From Halobacillus sp. Marseille-P3879 (GTDB lineage: Bacteria; Bacillota; Bacilli; Bacillales; Halobacillaceae): 64,000 bases of DNA. The position numbers and the translations under genes were made by a program. Shown one piece after another: positions 34,278-43,884 of the stretch. Numbering within the stretch: position 1 is the stretch's first letter; the number at the start of each line of letters is the position of its first letter. The stretch is taken from assembly GCF_900240285.1 (NCBI RefSeq), contig NZ_OESS01000002.1, positions 62,001 through 126,000 on the forward strand. The letters run 5' to 3'. A model generated the notes under the pieces. It had not been told where the DNA came from. It searched no databases and saw nothing but the letters and a program-made list of their open reading frames with translations.

Positions 34278-34407
34278 ATGCTCACCTCCTATAGTAATAG
34301 TGTTCCCATTTAAGCAGACACGTTATTTGCTAATAATTGGTTCGTCGATTTTATAATCCCCAGATGAGCTGTGGGTTTTGAGAGTAGCGAAGCTTTAGAT
34401 ATTCCTC

Positions 34408-34413
34408 TATAAT
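34408..34413 (+). promoter_or_regulatory. -10 box of yheB
   Basis: TATAAT lies 34 bp before the start codon. No good -35 box is seen at the usual distance. Confidence 0.35.
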
Positions 34414-34446
34414 GGGACAAAGTTAAGAGTGAAGTGAGGGTTCATC

Positions 34447-35583
34447 ATGAATGCCGTATTGTTAATATTATTTATGATTTTAATTGGAGCTGCCATCGGC
34501 GGAGTTACGAATTCACTGGCAATTAAAATGCTATTTAGACCTTATAAAGCAGTATATATGGGACGTTACAGACTTCCTTTCACCCCTGGTGTGATCCCGA
34601 AACGTCAAGAAGAGTTAGCCAGACAGCTTGGAAAAATGGTTGTTAATCATTTGTTAACTGCCGAAGGGATCAAGAAAAAAATTAAAGGTCAGGAATTTGA
34701 AAATCAGCTTACGACCTTTGCCCAAAGGGAAGTAGAGAAAGCTTTAAACAGTGATCAATCGCTGAATCAGCTGTTTAAGTCACTTGAATTAGGTATGAGC
34801 AGAGAGAATATGGAGAATGCGCTGGCCGAGTGGGTAGAACGAAGGTACAGCGGAGTAATGGAAGACATGAGGAAGCAAAAGGTAAAGGATGTTTTTCCTG
34901 AAGAGTGGCAGCACCGGGCAAAAGAGGGTGCGGATCAACTTGCTGGTTACATCCAGCAAAAAGTTCACCAATTTTTAAAGAGCAGAGAAGGGAAAGAAAA
35001 GGTTGGGGAGCTGATTGATGATTACTTAGAGAAACAAGGTTTTTTAGGAAGTATGATTCAATCATTTATGGGTTCCGACCGTGTGATTGACCGTGTTCAC
35101 CCAGTGATTATCCGCTATGTAACAGCAGGGGAAACTAAGGAATGGCTGGGGTCTATGCTGCATAAGGAGCTGCACCACGTGCTTGATCAACCATTAGGTT
35201 ATTTTGAGGAAAAAATCGGAAGACAGAGGATTACTAATGGACTGGGACAGGCTGTTACGAAAGCACTCCCACTAGAAAAATGGTTAAATCAATCCGTGGC
35301 TGAATGGACAAAGCCTTTCCAAACAAAAGTTATTCTTGACTTAATTCCTGCCTTCATTCCTAAAGGGACACATTTCCTTGCTTCAAAGATTGAAAAGATG
35401 ATGGAATCTATGCATTTAGCTGAGATCGTACAGGAACAGGTGGAGTCCTTTAATGTGAGCCGTTTAGAAACAATGGTGCTCGATATTTCCAGAAAAGAAT
35501 TTAAAATGATTACTTACCTGGGGGCTCTCCTGGGCGGGATAATAGGATTATTACAAGGAATCCTCGTTCTTTTTCTTGGATAG
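34447..35583 (+). CDS. yheB: DUF445 membrane-anchored protein YheB
   Basis: This 378-residue protein has one N-terminal and one or two C-terminal hydrophobic segments and a long helical middle. The start GGVTNSLAIKMLFRPYKA and PFTPGVIPKRQEELA are hallmarks of DUF445. B. subtilis YheB is a membrane protein of unknown function. ATG 34447 follows AGTGAGGG. It is followed 87 bp later by yheA, as in B. subtilis. Confidence 0.9.
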   Translation: MNAVLLILFMILIGAAIGGVTNSLAIKMLFRPYKAVYMGRYRLPFTPGVIPKRQEELARQLGKMVVNHLLTAEGIKKKIKGQEFENQLTTFAQREVEKALNSDQSLNQLFKSLELGMSRENMENALAEWVERRYSGVMEDMRKQKVKDVFPEEWQHRAKEGADQLAGYIQQKVHQFLKSREGKEKVGELIDDYLEKQGFLGSMIQSFMGSDRVIDRVHPVIIRYVTAGETKEWLGSMLHKELHHVLDQPLGYFEEKIGRQRITNGLGQAVTKALPLEKWLNQSVAEWTKPFQTKVILDLIPAFIPKGTHFLASKIEKMMESMHLAEIVQEQVESFNVSRLETMVLDISRKEFKMITYLGALLGGIIGLLQGILVLFLG

Positions 35584-35670
35584 CCGTCAATTCCTATACA
35601 TGGACAAACATGTTTGTTATAGTGAGGAAGGAGTTCAATACTCAACATTCTTAGGAGGTACAACTAACTT

Positions 35671-36030
35671 ATGGCTAATATTTACGATCACGCATATGAT
35701 CTTGAAAAAGCAATTCGTAACAGTGACGAATTTAATGGATTAAAGGATGCTTATGAAGCAGTAATGAACGATGAAGCTGCTAAGAAAATGTTTGAAGATT
35801 TTCGTCAGACTCAAATGACTCTTCAACAAAAGCAGATGCAGGGTGAGGAAATTTCTGAAGAAGAAGTAGAGAAAGCCCGCCAGGTGGTTGAACTTGTTCA
35901 GCAGCACCCGCAAATTTCCAAGCTTATGGAAGAAGAACAGCGTTTAAACACTGTTATTAACGATATAAGCAAGATTATCACAAAGCCGCTTGAAGAGCTT
36001 TATGGTAATCCAGAAGAACCACAACAGTAA
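35671..36030 (+). CDS. yheA: YheA, YlbF/YmcA-family protein
   Basis: This 119-residue, almost fully helical acidic protein belongs to the YlbF/YmcA/YheA (DUF964) family. The central FEDFRQTQMTLQQKQMQGEEISEE region, split by a turn, is typical. YlbF and YmcA act with YaaT on RNase Y; the role of YheA is not established. ATG 35671 follows TTAGGAGG. A terminator follows. Confidence 0.92.
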   Translation: MANIYDHAYDLEKAIRNSDEFNGLKDAYEAVMNDEAAKKMFEDFRQTQMTLQQKQMQGEEISEEEVEKARQVVELVQQHPQISKLMEEEQRLNTVINDISKIITKPLEELYGNPEEPQQ

Positions 36031-36038
36031 TTTTTCGA

Positions 36039-36071
36039 AAGCTGCCTTTTTAGGGCAGCTTTTTCTTTTTT
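36039..36071 (+). terminator. terminator of yheBA
   Basis: AAGCTGCC pairs with GGCAGCTT, followed by TTTCTTTTTT. Confidence 0.88.
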
Positions 36072-36216
36072 CATTTGAATATGGTTCTGTTCGCATCGTT
36101 TGTTGCTCCTTTTTCACCCCCACCGTAAAATGGAAGCAAAAATAATTTGTCAGTTAAGCAGGAAAAACAGCTTCTTCTGGCGAAATTTGTAATATGCAGT
36201 ATGAAAGGGGATACGT

Positions 36217-36990
36217 ATGGAATTTTTTACTGTTGAAAGAGAAGGTCCGATAGCCTATTTAACACTTGCTCGCGGCGAAAAATACAATGCGTTGCATGTA
36301 GACATGCTGGGAGAATTCGCAGAAGTTGTGGAAGAGCTGAAACAGGACGACCAATCCAGCATTGTTATCCTGTCAGGCGCCGGAGACGGATTTTGTGCCG
36401 GTGGAGATGTCTCAATGATGCAGGATGTGAGCAGTCCAGAGGTCTATGATCAGGTAATGGATAAGATTGAGGCCATTGTAACTGGATTTTATACAATGTC
36501 GAAAATAGTGATTGCTGCCCTGCATGGTCCTGTGGTAGGTCTTGGTCTTAGTATTGCTTTATCTGCTGACTATCTTATTGCTGAAGCAAATGCTAAACTT
36601 TCTATGAATTTTATTGGAATTGGTTTAGCTCCTGATGGAGGGGGACACTTCTTCCTGGAACAAAGGCTCGGAACCCATCGCGCAAAGCAGTTTGCCTGGC
36701 AGGGCGAGCAGCTTAGGGCAAAAGAAGCGTTTGACTTTCAATTAATTGATTTAGTGTATGAAGGAAATATTCATGAGGAAGCAAAGCTGCTGGCAGAGAA
36801 GTGGAGCCGCAAGCCCCTTCAATCAATGATTGCTACCAAAAGCATTTATCATCAGTACGGGATTGATCAGCTTCGTCAATACCTGGCAAACGAAAGACAG
36901 TCTCAGTGGAAACTGAAGCAGACAGCTGACCATCGGGAAGGAGTAAAGGCCTTTTTAGAAAAACGCAGTCCGCAGTTTAATGGGAAGTAA
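36217..36990 (+). CDS. yhaR: enoyl-CoA hydratase/isomerase YhaR
   Basis: This is a crotonase-fold enzyme of 257 residues. The oxyanion-hole segments are AGDGFCAGGDVSMM (near residue 65) and LHGPVVGLGLSIALSADY (near residue 105). The catalytic Glu of true hydratases is not obvious in the GIGLAPDGGGHFFL segment, where an Asp stands instead, so isomerase or other chemistry is possible. ATG 36217 follows AAAGGGGA. The position before yhaQP agrees with B. subtilis yhaR; hemZ and yhaXYZ are missing between yheA and this gene. Confidence 0.87.
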   Translation: MEFFTVEREGPIAYLTLARGEKYNALHVDMLGEFAEVVEELKQDDQSSIVILSGAGDGFCAGGDVSMMQDVSSPEVYDQVMDKIEAIVTGFYTMSKIVIAALHGPVVGLGLSIALSADYLIAEANAKLSMNFIGIGLAPDGGGHFFLEQRLGTHRAKQFAWQGEQLRAKEAFDFQLIDLVYEGNIHEEAKLLAEKWSRKPLQSMIATKSIYHQYGIDQLRQYLANERQSQWKLKQTADHREGVKAFLEKRSPQFNGK

Positions 36991-37023
36991 AAAGCCGCGT
37001 ATTTGTTTAAACGCGGCTTTTTT
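36988..37023 (+). terminator. terminator of yhaR
   Basis: AAAGCCGCGT pairs with ACGCGGCTTT, followed by a T-run. Confidence 0.9.
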
Positions 37024-37118
37024 GCTGACTAAACCATTTTAATACTTGAAGCCGCTCTTCTGTTTTGAATTAATAGTGAAAAACTCGTGGCACGGATTCC
37101 TGACATGGGAGGGTTCTA

Positions 37119-37304
37119 TTATCGGTGAAAAAGAATAAGATGGCCTTCAGGGGCCGCGCATCGATGAGTATATTCAGCATAACCTTTTTCTTTTAATTTT
37201 TTTGACCCGATTTTCCTGGCTTCTGCGTCATTTTCAGCTTCAAATGACTCGTCAAGAATATTATTCCCATTTTTCTCAAAAACCGTAAGATAGTATTTTT
37301 TCAT
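37119..37304 (-). CDS. yhzD: YhzD-like protein
   Basis: This 61-residue protein matches the YhzD family in length and pattern: MKKYYLTVFEKNG at the start and GHLILFHR at the end. The function is unknown. ATG 37304 follows TTAGGAGGTTTCTTCA. It is antisense to the surrounding yha genes and sits between yhaR and yhaQ. Confidence 0.8.
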   Translation of the reverse strand: MKKYYLTVFEKNGNNILDESFEAENDAEARKIGSKKLKEKGYAEYTHRCAAPEGHLILFHR

Positions 37305-37441
37305 TGAAGAAACCTCCTAAGGTGAATGGTGACTCATTTTATACATTAGGCATGAAGGTGTCAATTTCCTGCTTCATACTTTAAAAAACAGAAACTTTTT
37401 TCCATTCAGCTCGTATATATTGATAGAAAGGGGAAAAGCGC

Positions 37442-38341
37442 GTGACTTTAAAATTACATAATGTAAGTAAACAGTTTGGAGGATTTACAGCTGTCGACCA
37501 ATTATCGCTGGAAATACCCGAGAAACAAATTTTTGGTTTTTTAGGAGCTAACGGTGCCGGCAAAACAACAACATTTCGGATGATTCTCGGATTAATCGAG
37601 GAATCAGGGGGAGAAATCACCTGGAATAATGGGATGATTGGCTATGGCCAAAGCCATTTAATTGGATACCTCCCTGAGGAACGCGGCCTATATCCAAAAA
37701 TGAAAGTAGTTGATCAGCTTGTCTACTTAGCGAGGTTGAGGGGGATGAATCGCTCAGATGCTTTGAGGGAGCTTGAATTCTGGCTTGAGAAGTTTAAAGT
37801 ACCTGATTATAAAAAGAGAAAAGTGGAGGATCTTTCTAAAGGGAATCAGCAAAAGATCCAGTTTATATCGGCGGTGTTACATAAGCCGAAGCTGCTTATT
37901 TTAGATGAGCCATTCTCCGGCCTTGATCCTGTTAATGTGGAGATGCTTAAAGAGGCTGTAGTGGAATTAAAAAATGCCGGAACCTCGATTGTCTTTTCCT
38001 CTCACAGGATGGAGCATGTAGAAGAGCTGTGTGAGAATCTGTGTATTTTACACCATGGAAAACCTGTATTACATGGTGGTCTAAAAGAAATAAAACGTTC
38101 TTTCGGAAAGAAGAATGTGCGGGTAAGCGCAGACTTTGATTTGGATTACTTAAAGGAGATCCCCGGAGTAACTAAATTTAAAAGGTATGGGGACAGTTGT
38201 GAACTTCAAGTGGAAAATGAAAAGGTATCTCAAGTGATATTTAAAGAGATTACTGGAAAAGGATTTGTGCGCACCTTTGACCTCGAAGAACCTTCTTTAA
38301 ACGACATATTTATTGAAAAGGTAGGGGCTTCTTATGAATAA
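37442..38341 (+). CDS. yhaQ: ABC transporter ATPase YhaQ
   Basis: This is the ATPase of a NatAB-like exporter (299 aa). It has Walker A GANGAGKTT, signature LSKGNQQK, Walker B LLILDEPFSGLDP and a C-terminal domain of about 80 residues as in NatA-type proteins. GTG 37442 follows AAAGGGGAA. It overlaps yhaP by 8 bp. NatAB extrudes Na+; for YhaQP the substrate is unproven, but sodium is attractive in a halophile. Confidence 0.92.
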   Translation: MTLKLHNVSKQFGGFTAVDQLSLEIPEKQIFGFLGANGAGKTTTFRMILGLIEESGGEITWNNGMIGYGQSHLIGYLPEERGLYPKMKVVDQLVYLARLRGMNRSDALRELEFWLEKFKVPDYKKRKVEDLSKGNQQKIQFISAVLHKPKLLILDEPFSGLDPVNVEMLKEAVVELKNAGTSIVFSSHRMEHVEELCENLCILHHGKPVLHGGLKEIKRSFGKKNVRVSADFDLDYLKEIPGVTKFKRYGDSCELQVENEKVSQVIFKEITGKGFVRTFDLEEPSLNDIFIEKVGASYE

Positions 38342-39590
38342 ATTTTTAATAATGGTGGTGCAGACCTTTAAATCCAGGGTGAAATCTAAGTCATTTGTCA
38401 TTTCAACCGTAATTACATTAGCTTTGATTCTCCTATTAACTAATATTCAATCGATCATGGAGGCTTTTGAAAGCGGGGAAGAAGATGGGAATAACACGAC
38501 AGAAATAAGTGTCGTTAGTGAAGAAGAAGGATGGATCCCATTATTTGAAGAACAGCTTAGTTCAGCCGGACCTTTCGAAGTGGAACAAGGCCAATCAATT
38601 GAAGAGGCCAGAGAAGAGGTAGAAGCAGGAGAGTTAGACTCGGCTTTAGAAATTGAGAAGGATGATGCAGGCATGCCGGCGGCAACAGAGTACGTCGGGG
38701 AGCAATCTGTCCCTTCCACCAGTGAAACTATTCAACAGGCACTTCAGCAAGTTAAAATGAATGTTGCTGCTGATCAAGCAGAAGTTGATCAGGCAGCCAT
38801 TGAAGCAATTAACTCGCCTGCAGCCTATGAAACCGTTGCTTTAGGAGAAGAGGCGCATACTCCTGAAGAGATGCAGCAAACCCAGGGTCTTGTATACGTT
38901 ATGCTTTTTCTCCTTTATTTAACTGTTATGATGTATGGCAGCATGATTGCAACAGAGGTGGCAACTGAGAAGTCCAGCAGAGTAATGGAAATATTAATCT
39001 CCAGCGTCTCTCCTGTGTCACAAATGTTTGCTAAAATAACCGGAATTGCCTTACTTGGATTGTTACAATTCTCCTTAATCCTGGGTGCAGGATATATTGG
39101 TATACTGCAAAATGGCGGAGAAGGTTCTTTACTGGATAGTTTTGGTTTAAGTGATATTCAACTGGACGTGATTGGATATGGCATCGTATTTTTTATTCTG
39201 GGGTATTTTTTATATGCTACATTAGCCGCGACCCTTGGATCTCTCGTCAGTCGGCTGGAGGATGCCCAGCAGATGATTGCACCAATGATTTATTTGATTA
39301 TCATTGCTTTCTTTATTTCCGTATTTGGGCTGAATGCACCTGATACGTCGTTTATTACAATTACTTCTTATATTCCTTTTTTCTCCCCGTTAATAATGTT
39401 TCTGCGGGTTGGGATGCTCGATATACCTGCATGGGAAATCGCTTTATCGATTGGTGTACTTGCGGGCTCGATCATTCTTCTTGCGTTAATAGGGGCAAGA
39501 ATTTATAAAGGCGGAGTTCTTATGTATGGAAAGTCTTCTTCCATAAAAGACATAAAACAAGCAATACAGCTATCAAAAAAAGAAAATTAA
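38334..39590 (+). CDS. yhaP: ABC transporter permease YhaP (NatB-like)
   Basis: This 418-residue membrane partner of YhaQ has one N-terminal helix (about residues 20-40), a large acidic extracytoplasmic domain (about 45-180) and a C-terminal block of about six helices, the ABC-2/NatB arrangement. The EKSSRVMEILISSVSP cytoplasmic loop is characteristic of NatB-type permeases. It is translationally coupled to yhaQ and followed by a terminator. Confidence 0.92.
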   Translation: MNKFLIMVVQTFKSRVKSKSFVISTVITLALILLLTNIQSIMEAFESGEEDGNNTTEISVVSEEEGWIPLFEEQLSSAGPFEVEQGQSIEEAREEVEAGELDSALEIEKDDAGMPAATEYVGEQSVPSTSETIQQALQQVKMNVAADQAEVDQAAIEAINSPAAYETVALGEEAHTPEEMQQTQGLVYVMLFLLYLTVMMYGSMIATEVATEKSSRVMEILISSVSPVSQMFAKITGIALLGLLQFSLILGAGYIGILQNGGEGSLLDSFGLSDIQLDVIGYGIVFFILGYFLYATLAATLGSLVSRLEDAQQMIAPMIYLIIIAFFISVFGLNAPDTSFITITSYIPFFSPLIMFLRVGMLDIPAWEIALSIGVLAGSIILLALIGARIYKGGVLMYGKSSSIKDIKQAIQLSKKEN

Positions 39591-39597
39591 ACCTTTC

Positions 39598-39629
39598 TCC
39601 CCTTCTGTATTAACAGGAGGGGATTTATA
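39598..39629 (+). terminator. terminator of yhaQP
   Basis: TCCCCTTCTGT pairs with ACAGGAGGGGA, followed by a weak T-rich tail. Confidence 0.7.
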
Positions 39630-39704
39630 ATTCAAAGGTAAGCCTTTGACAATGTTCAGGCCTCTTATATCCGTGCTAAACTATAAGGGCAAAGGGGAGA
39701 TTAT

Positions 39705-40943
39705 ATGACTACACTTAAATTTATACATAGTGCTGATCTGCATTTGGACAGCCCGTTTAAAGGAAGAAGTCATTTTCCTGAACATTTAAAGGAAAAACTT
39801 CGCTCCTCAACGTTTGAGGCCTATGAAAGGTTGATTCAGCAAGCAATTCACCATCGAGTGGATTTTGTACTATTGGCAGGGGATCTGTTCAATGAAGAAA
39901 CAAGAAGTTTAAAGGCACAAGTAAAACTGAGAGAAGGTTTTTTCCGGCTTAATCAGTATGGAATTCAAGTTTATATGAGTTATGGTAACCACGATTATTT
40001 AGCTGGAGCTCACTATCCGATATCTTATCCTGAAAATGTTCATATTTTCGATAAGCAAGTGGTGGAATCCATTCCGTTTTGTCGAGAAGGTGAGGTTATT
40101 GCACAAATTTATGGGTTTAGCTACGAGGAAAAAGCAGTTTCAGATAAAATGGTTTCTTTTTATCATAAAGAAGGAAACTCTCCTTTTCATATAGCAATGC
40201 TTCACGGAAGTCTGGAAACGCAAACAGACCACGATGTCTATGCTCCGTTCTCCATGAATGATTTGTATCATTCACCAATGGACTACTGGGCATTAGGACA
40301 TATTCATAAAAGTCAAATCCTATCCTATAGTCCGCCTGTAATCTACCCGGGAAACATTCAAGGCCGTTCCCACAAAGAAAGTGGGGAAAAGGGGTGTTAC
40401 CTTGTAGAATGGAAGGATGAGCAATTCACATGGCGGTTTCTTCCCCTGCACAGTTTTACATATGAGAGTGTGGAAGCCTCTTGTTATCATATTGAACATC
40501 CTCAACAGCTTGAAGATGTAATAGAAGAAGCTAAAGCTAAACGCAGTTTTTCATCTCCAGCTCTTCTTAAGCTTACCCTTAAAAGTAGTCACGGTAGGTT
40601 GAAAAAATGGAAGAGCAAAGGGGTTATTCAGGAATGGATAGAACTTATAAATGAAAGAGAGCCTTTAGAAGGTAAGTGGATATGGATAGATGAGGTTACG
40701 GTTGAAGATGTCCCGGATTGGGATGAAGAAGAGCTGAAGAATAGTACCCATTTTGCGGGCGAATTCTTAAGAAACCTGGAAGACTTGACACCGGAACAGT
40801 TTCAGCAGTCGATTGACCCGCTTTACTCCCATCGCAGAGCCTCAAGATGGCTGGATCACTTAACGGAAGAGGAAAAGGAAGAGGTATTGGAATCAGCAAA
40901 AGAGATGATGCTGCAACAAATTATAACGCGGGGGAACGAGTAA
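39705..40943 (+). CDS. yhaO: SbcD-like DNA exonuclease YhaO
   Basis: This is a calcineurin-like metallophosphoesterase of 412 residues. It has HSADLHLDSP (Asp11, His13), LLAGDLFNE, SYGNHDYL, MLHGS and LGHIHKSQ in canonical order. The C-terminal third is helical and acidic. It is the nuclease partner of YhaN, as in SbcCD/Rad50-Mre11 type complexes that process DNA ends. The yhaN start ATG directly follows its stop codon. Confidence 0.92.
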   Translation: MTTLKFIHSADLHLDSPFKGRSHFPEHLKEKLRSSTFEAYERLIQQAIHHRVDFVLLAGDLFNEETRSLKAQVKLREGFFRLNQYGIQVYMSYGNHDYLAGAHYPISYPENVHIFDKQVVESIPFCREGEVIAQIYGFSYEEKAVSDKMVSFYHKEGNSPFHIAMLHGSLETQTDHDVYAPFSMNDLYHSPMDYWALGHIHKSQILSYSPPVIYPGNIQGRSHKESGEKGCYLVEWKDEQFTWRFLPLHSFTYESVEASCYHIEHPQQLEDVIEEAKAKRSFSSPALLKLTLKSSHGRLKKWKSKGVIQEWIELINEREPLEGKWIWIDEVTVEDVPDWDEEELKNSTHFAGEFLRNLEDLTPEQFQQSIDPLYSHRRASRWLDHLTEEEKEEVLESAKEMMLQQIITRGNE

Positions 40944-43808
40944 ATGAAGCTGTTATCATTAGAGATTTATGGTTTTGGAAAATGGAAAAACTATTCACTT
41001 TCTTTTTCCAAAACAGAGCTGAATATAATTGCCGGAGCAAATGAAGCTGGAAAATCAACGCTGCAGCACTTTATCTTATTCGTTTTATTTGGACTGCCTC
41101 CGAAGCAAAGAGCATTTTATCAACCTAAAACGGGGGGGACCGTTGGCGGCAGGATAACAGTTCATACCACAGATGGGGAAGTTACCATAGAACGCGTGGA
41201 TGATCGTAATCAAGGGGAAGCGATTTGCTGGCTTTCTAATGGTGAGAAAAAAGGTGAAGCTTTCTTAAAAAAACTGCTGGGTGGCTTGTCGAAATCTGTT
41301 TATCAATCCATTTACAGCTTTAATGCAGATGATTTAAATCAGCTTCAACGACTTACAGGAGAGGAACTTGGAGAAGTCTTATTAAATGTAGGACTGACCG
41401 GATCTGATCAAATTTATCAAGCGGAGAAAAACCTGGATAAACAGCTGAACGAACAATTTAAGCCAAAAGGGAGAAATCCTTCACTTAATCAAAAGTTGAC
41501 CTCTATTGAAGAACTAGAAGCAAAAAGAAACCGCGCAGAAAAGGAAGTAGGAGAGTATCAGTTAATTAAAGAAAAGCTGACAAGCCTTGATCAAAAAATT
41601 GAAGATGCAGGAAAGGAAAGGGACAACCAAAGCCGTCTATACTATAGCTATCTGCAATTAAATAAAGCGATCCCCGCTGTACAAACTTATCATCAGCTTA
41701 TCATTGATGAGGCTGAATGGTCGATGCCTCCACGGGCGCGGCCAAGAATGCAGGAGTATCAGGAACAGCTGCTGCCTCTACAGAGCGAATTGAAGGCAGT
41801 ACAGGAAAACCTTAGTAGTAAAAGAGAACGATTGAATAAAATAGATACGGAGCTGGTTCCTGTTTATGAACAGGATCTTCAACTGATCATAGATAAGGAA
41901 TCCGTTTATCAAAGATCTGAGCAGGAAGACAGCAGACTTGAGCGCCACATTCAGAAACTGAATGAAGAGATTGATCAAGAAATGAAAAGGCTGGATCTAG
42001 CCATCGACAAGGAAGAACTCAAAAATTTTGAATTTCCTTTTTACCTTGAAGACACCTGGAAATCCTTAAAAGAAGAACGCCAACAAATTGATCGGGAAGA
42101 AGAACAGCTATGCAGGGACAAAGATGCATTGCAGCGTCAGGAAGAACAGACGAATCAACAGCTTCACAATTTGCGTAAAGGAATAATCAGTGAACAGCAG
42201 GCAGTTGAGCACTCAGAACTTATTGACCGTTATATTCATTCACAGCACGGTGAAGAAAAAACATCCAGTAATTCTAAGCGAACGTACCTTCTCGCTTCAA
42301 TTGCCCTTTTAGGAGGCATATTCCTGTCATTGGAAACAGCACAGGTCATGCCCGTCATTATAGTGGTTTTTACAGCTGCAGGACTGCTGATTATGGACAA
42401 AAAAGAATATCCCGGGAAAAATCAGCCTGAATTCAAGATTACGAAAGAAATGTATACTCAAGCAAGACAGCAGCTGCAGCAATATGAACAAGCTAAGGGG
42501 GAAGCTGTCTACTTACAAGAACTGCAAAAGGAACATGCCCAGAAGAAACATATTCTCCAGGAGCAGGAAAACCAGCTTGAACGAAAAATAAATAGTTTTG
42601 AACAGAAGATGGAGGAACAGCTTCAGCATTATCCGTTTCTACAGTCTCTAAAGCTGGCACATTGGGAAAAGCTTTATCATTTACTAAAGCAGTTACAAGA
42701 CAAGCAGCATGAAATTGTGAAATCGAGTATAGCAAAAGATAAAGCAGAGGCTGAGATGCAGCAGATTAAAGAAGACGTAAACAGGTTTTTCGCCGAGCAA
42801 AACTGGGAACATAGTGAACGGAGTATTCTTGAGCAGCTTAATCATATTAAAGAAGTTGCTAATAAACAAATTCAGTTAAAAGAAGAGTACAAAAAGATTA
42901 GTGAAGAAATTAGAAGTCTTAATGAAAAGGAAGAGCTTCTTGAAGGGAAAATCCGCCCCCTTCTGCAGGAAAGAAATCAACTAATTGAAGCGGCAGGGGC
43001 AATAAATATTTCGGATTTTTATGAGCAGCTCGATCATTATGATGAGGAGCAGAAGAAGAAAGAGCAGAAATTACAATTGAAAAAGCAAATTGAAGTACTT
43101 CTTACTCCTGCAGAGCAGGAAAAGTTTCAAGTATGGAATTCCCCACCGACAGAAACTGAAATCGCCTTTCAATTGGAACAATTAGAAAGGGAAGTTAACG
43201 AGTGGCAGGAGCAGGAGAGAGAATTCCAGCAGGAAAAAGCCAATTACGAGCATCAAATTAATAAATTGGAGAGTTCAGATGAGCTTTCCCAGCTGAATCA
43301 TCAACTACTTTTAGAAAAAAATGAATTTCGTGAAAAGGCTAAGCAATGGGCAAGCTTCAAAATAGCGCTTGATTTGCTTACGAAAACTAAAGAAATGTAC
43401 CAAAATCAATACTTACCTAATGTTCTAGTTACCGCTGAAGCTTTCTTTACTAAGACTACTCACGGCAGGTATGAATCGCTTCATTTTGATGGGCTGCAGC
43501 AGCAATTAATCGTAAAAAATGAAAATGGATTTTATTTTACTACGGAGGAATTGTCACGAGGGACAGCCGATCAACTGTATGTTTCTTTGCGACTAGCTTT
43601 AGCAAAAACCCTCTCCGAGGAGTTTAGCGTCCCTTTTCTTGTAGACGATGCTTTTGTCAACTTTGACGCGGAGAGGCTTACTACTATGCTGCATATTCTC
43701 AAGGAGCTTTCCACAAGCAATCAGGTTCTATTGTTTACATGGAGAGAAGACGTGCTCACTTATCTTGATGCTGAGAGTGTAACCTCACTTCAACTCTCTA
43801 GCGGATAG
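40944..43808 (+). CDS. yhaN: SbcC/Rad50-like ATPase YhaN
   Basis: This 954-residue protein has an ABC-type head split by coiled coils. Walker A GANEAGKST lies at 31-39, the signature-like LSRGTADQ and Walker B PFLVDDAFVNFD near the C terminus. Long coiled coils fill most of residues 170-440 and 490-800. Unusually for an SMC-like protein, two hydrophobic helices (about residues 447-484) interrupt the middle, so the coil apex may be membrane anchored; YhaN proteins of bacilli share this. It is the partner of YhaO. Confidence 0.92.
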   Translation: MKLLSLEIYGFGKWKNYSLSFSKTELNIIAGANEAGKSTLQHFILFVLFGLPPKQRAFYQPKTGGTVGGRITVHTTDGEVTIERVDDRNQGEAICWLSNGEKKGEAFLKKLLGGLSKSVYQSIYSFNADDLNQLQRLTGEELGEVLLNVGLTGSDQIYQAEKNLDKQLNEQFKPKGRNPSLNQKLTSIEELEAKRNRAEKEVGEYQLIKEKLTSLDQKIEDAGKERDNQSRLYYSYLQLNKAIPAVQTYHQLIIDEAEWSMPPRARPRMQEYQEQLLPLQSELKAVQENLSSKRERLNKIDTELVPVYEQDLQLIIDKESVYQRSEQEDSRLERHIQKLNEEIDQEMKRLDLAIDKEELKNFEFPFYLEDTWKSLKEERQQIDREEEQLCRDKDALQRQEEQTNQQLHNLRKGIISEQQAVEHSELIDRYIHSQHGEEKTSSNSKRTYLLASIALLGGIFLSLETAQVMPVIIVVFTAAGLLIMDKKEYPGKNQPEFKITKEMYTQARQQLQQYEQAKGEAVYLQELQKEHAQKKHILQEQENQLERKINSFEQKMEEQLQHYPFLQSLKLAHWEKLYHLLKQLQDKQHEIVKSSIAKDKAEAEMQQIKEDVNRFFAEQNWEHSERSILEQLNHIKEVANKQIQLKEEYKKISEEIRSLNEKEELLEGKIRPLLQERNQLIEAAGAINISDFYEQLDHYDEEQKKKEQKLQLKKQIEVLLTPAEQEKFQVWNSPPTETEIAFQLEQLEREVNEWQEQEREFQQEKANYEHQINKLESSDELSQLNHQLLLEKNEFREKAKQWASFKIALDLLTKTKEMYQNQYLPNVLVTAEAFFTKTTHGRYESLHFDGLQQQLIVKNENGFYFTTEELSRGTADQLYVSLRLALAKTLSEEFSVPFLVDDAFVNFDAERLTTMLHILKELSTSNQVLLFTWREDVLTYLDAESVTSLQLSSG

Positions 43809-43884
43809 TGGTCGCAAATCTATCCTATTAATGATAAAATGTTTTAAGATTAAATCACGATCGAGTGAATGGAGGGTGGACCCT

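Noticed and set aside
33890-34313. Two open frames on the plus strand (106 and 73 aa)
   Set aside because: They lack ribosome binding sites, have improbable composition, and overlap the convincing minus-strand gene at 34107.
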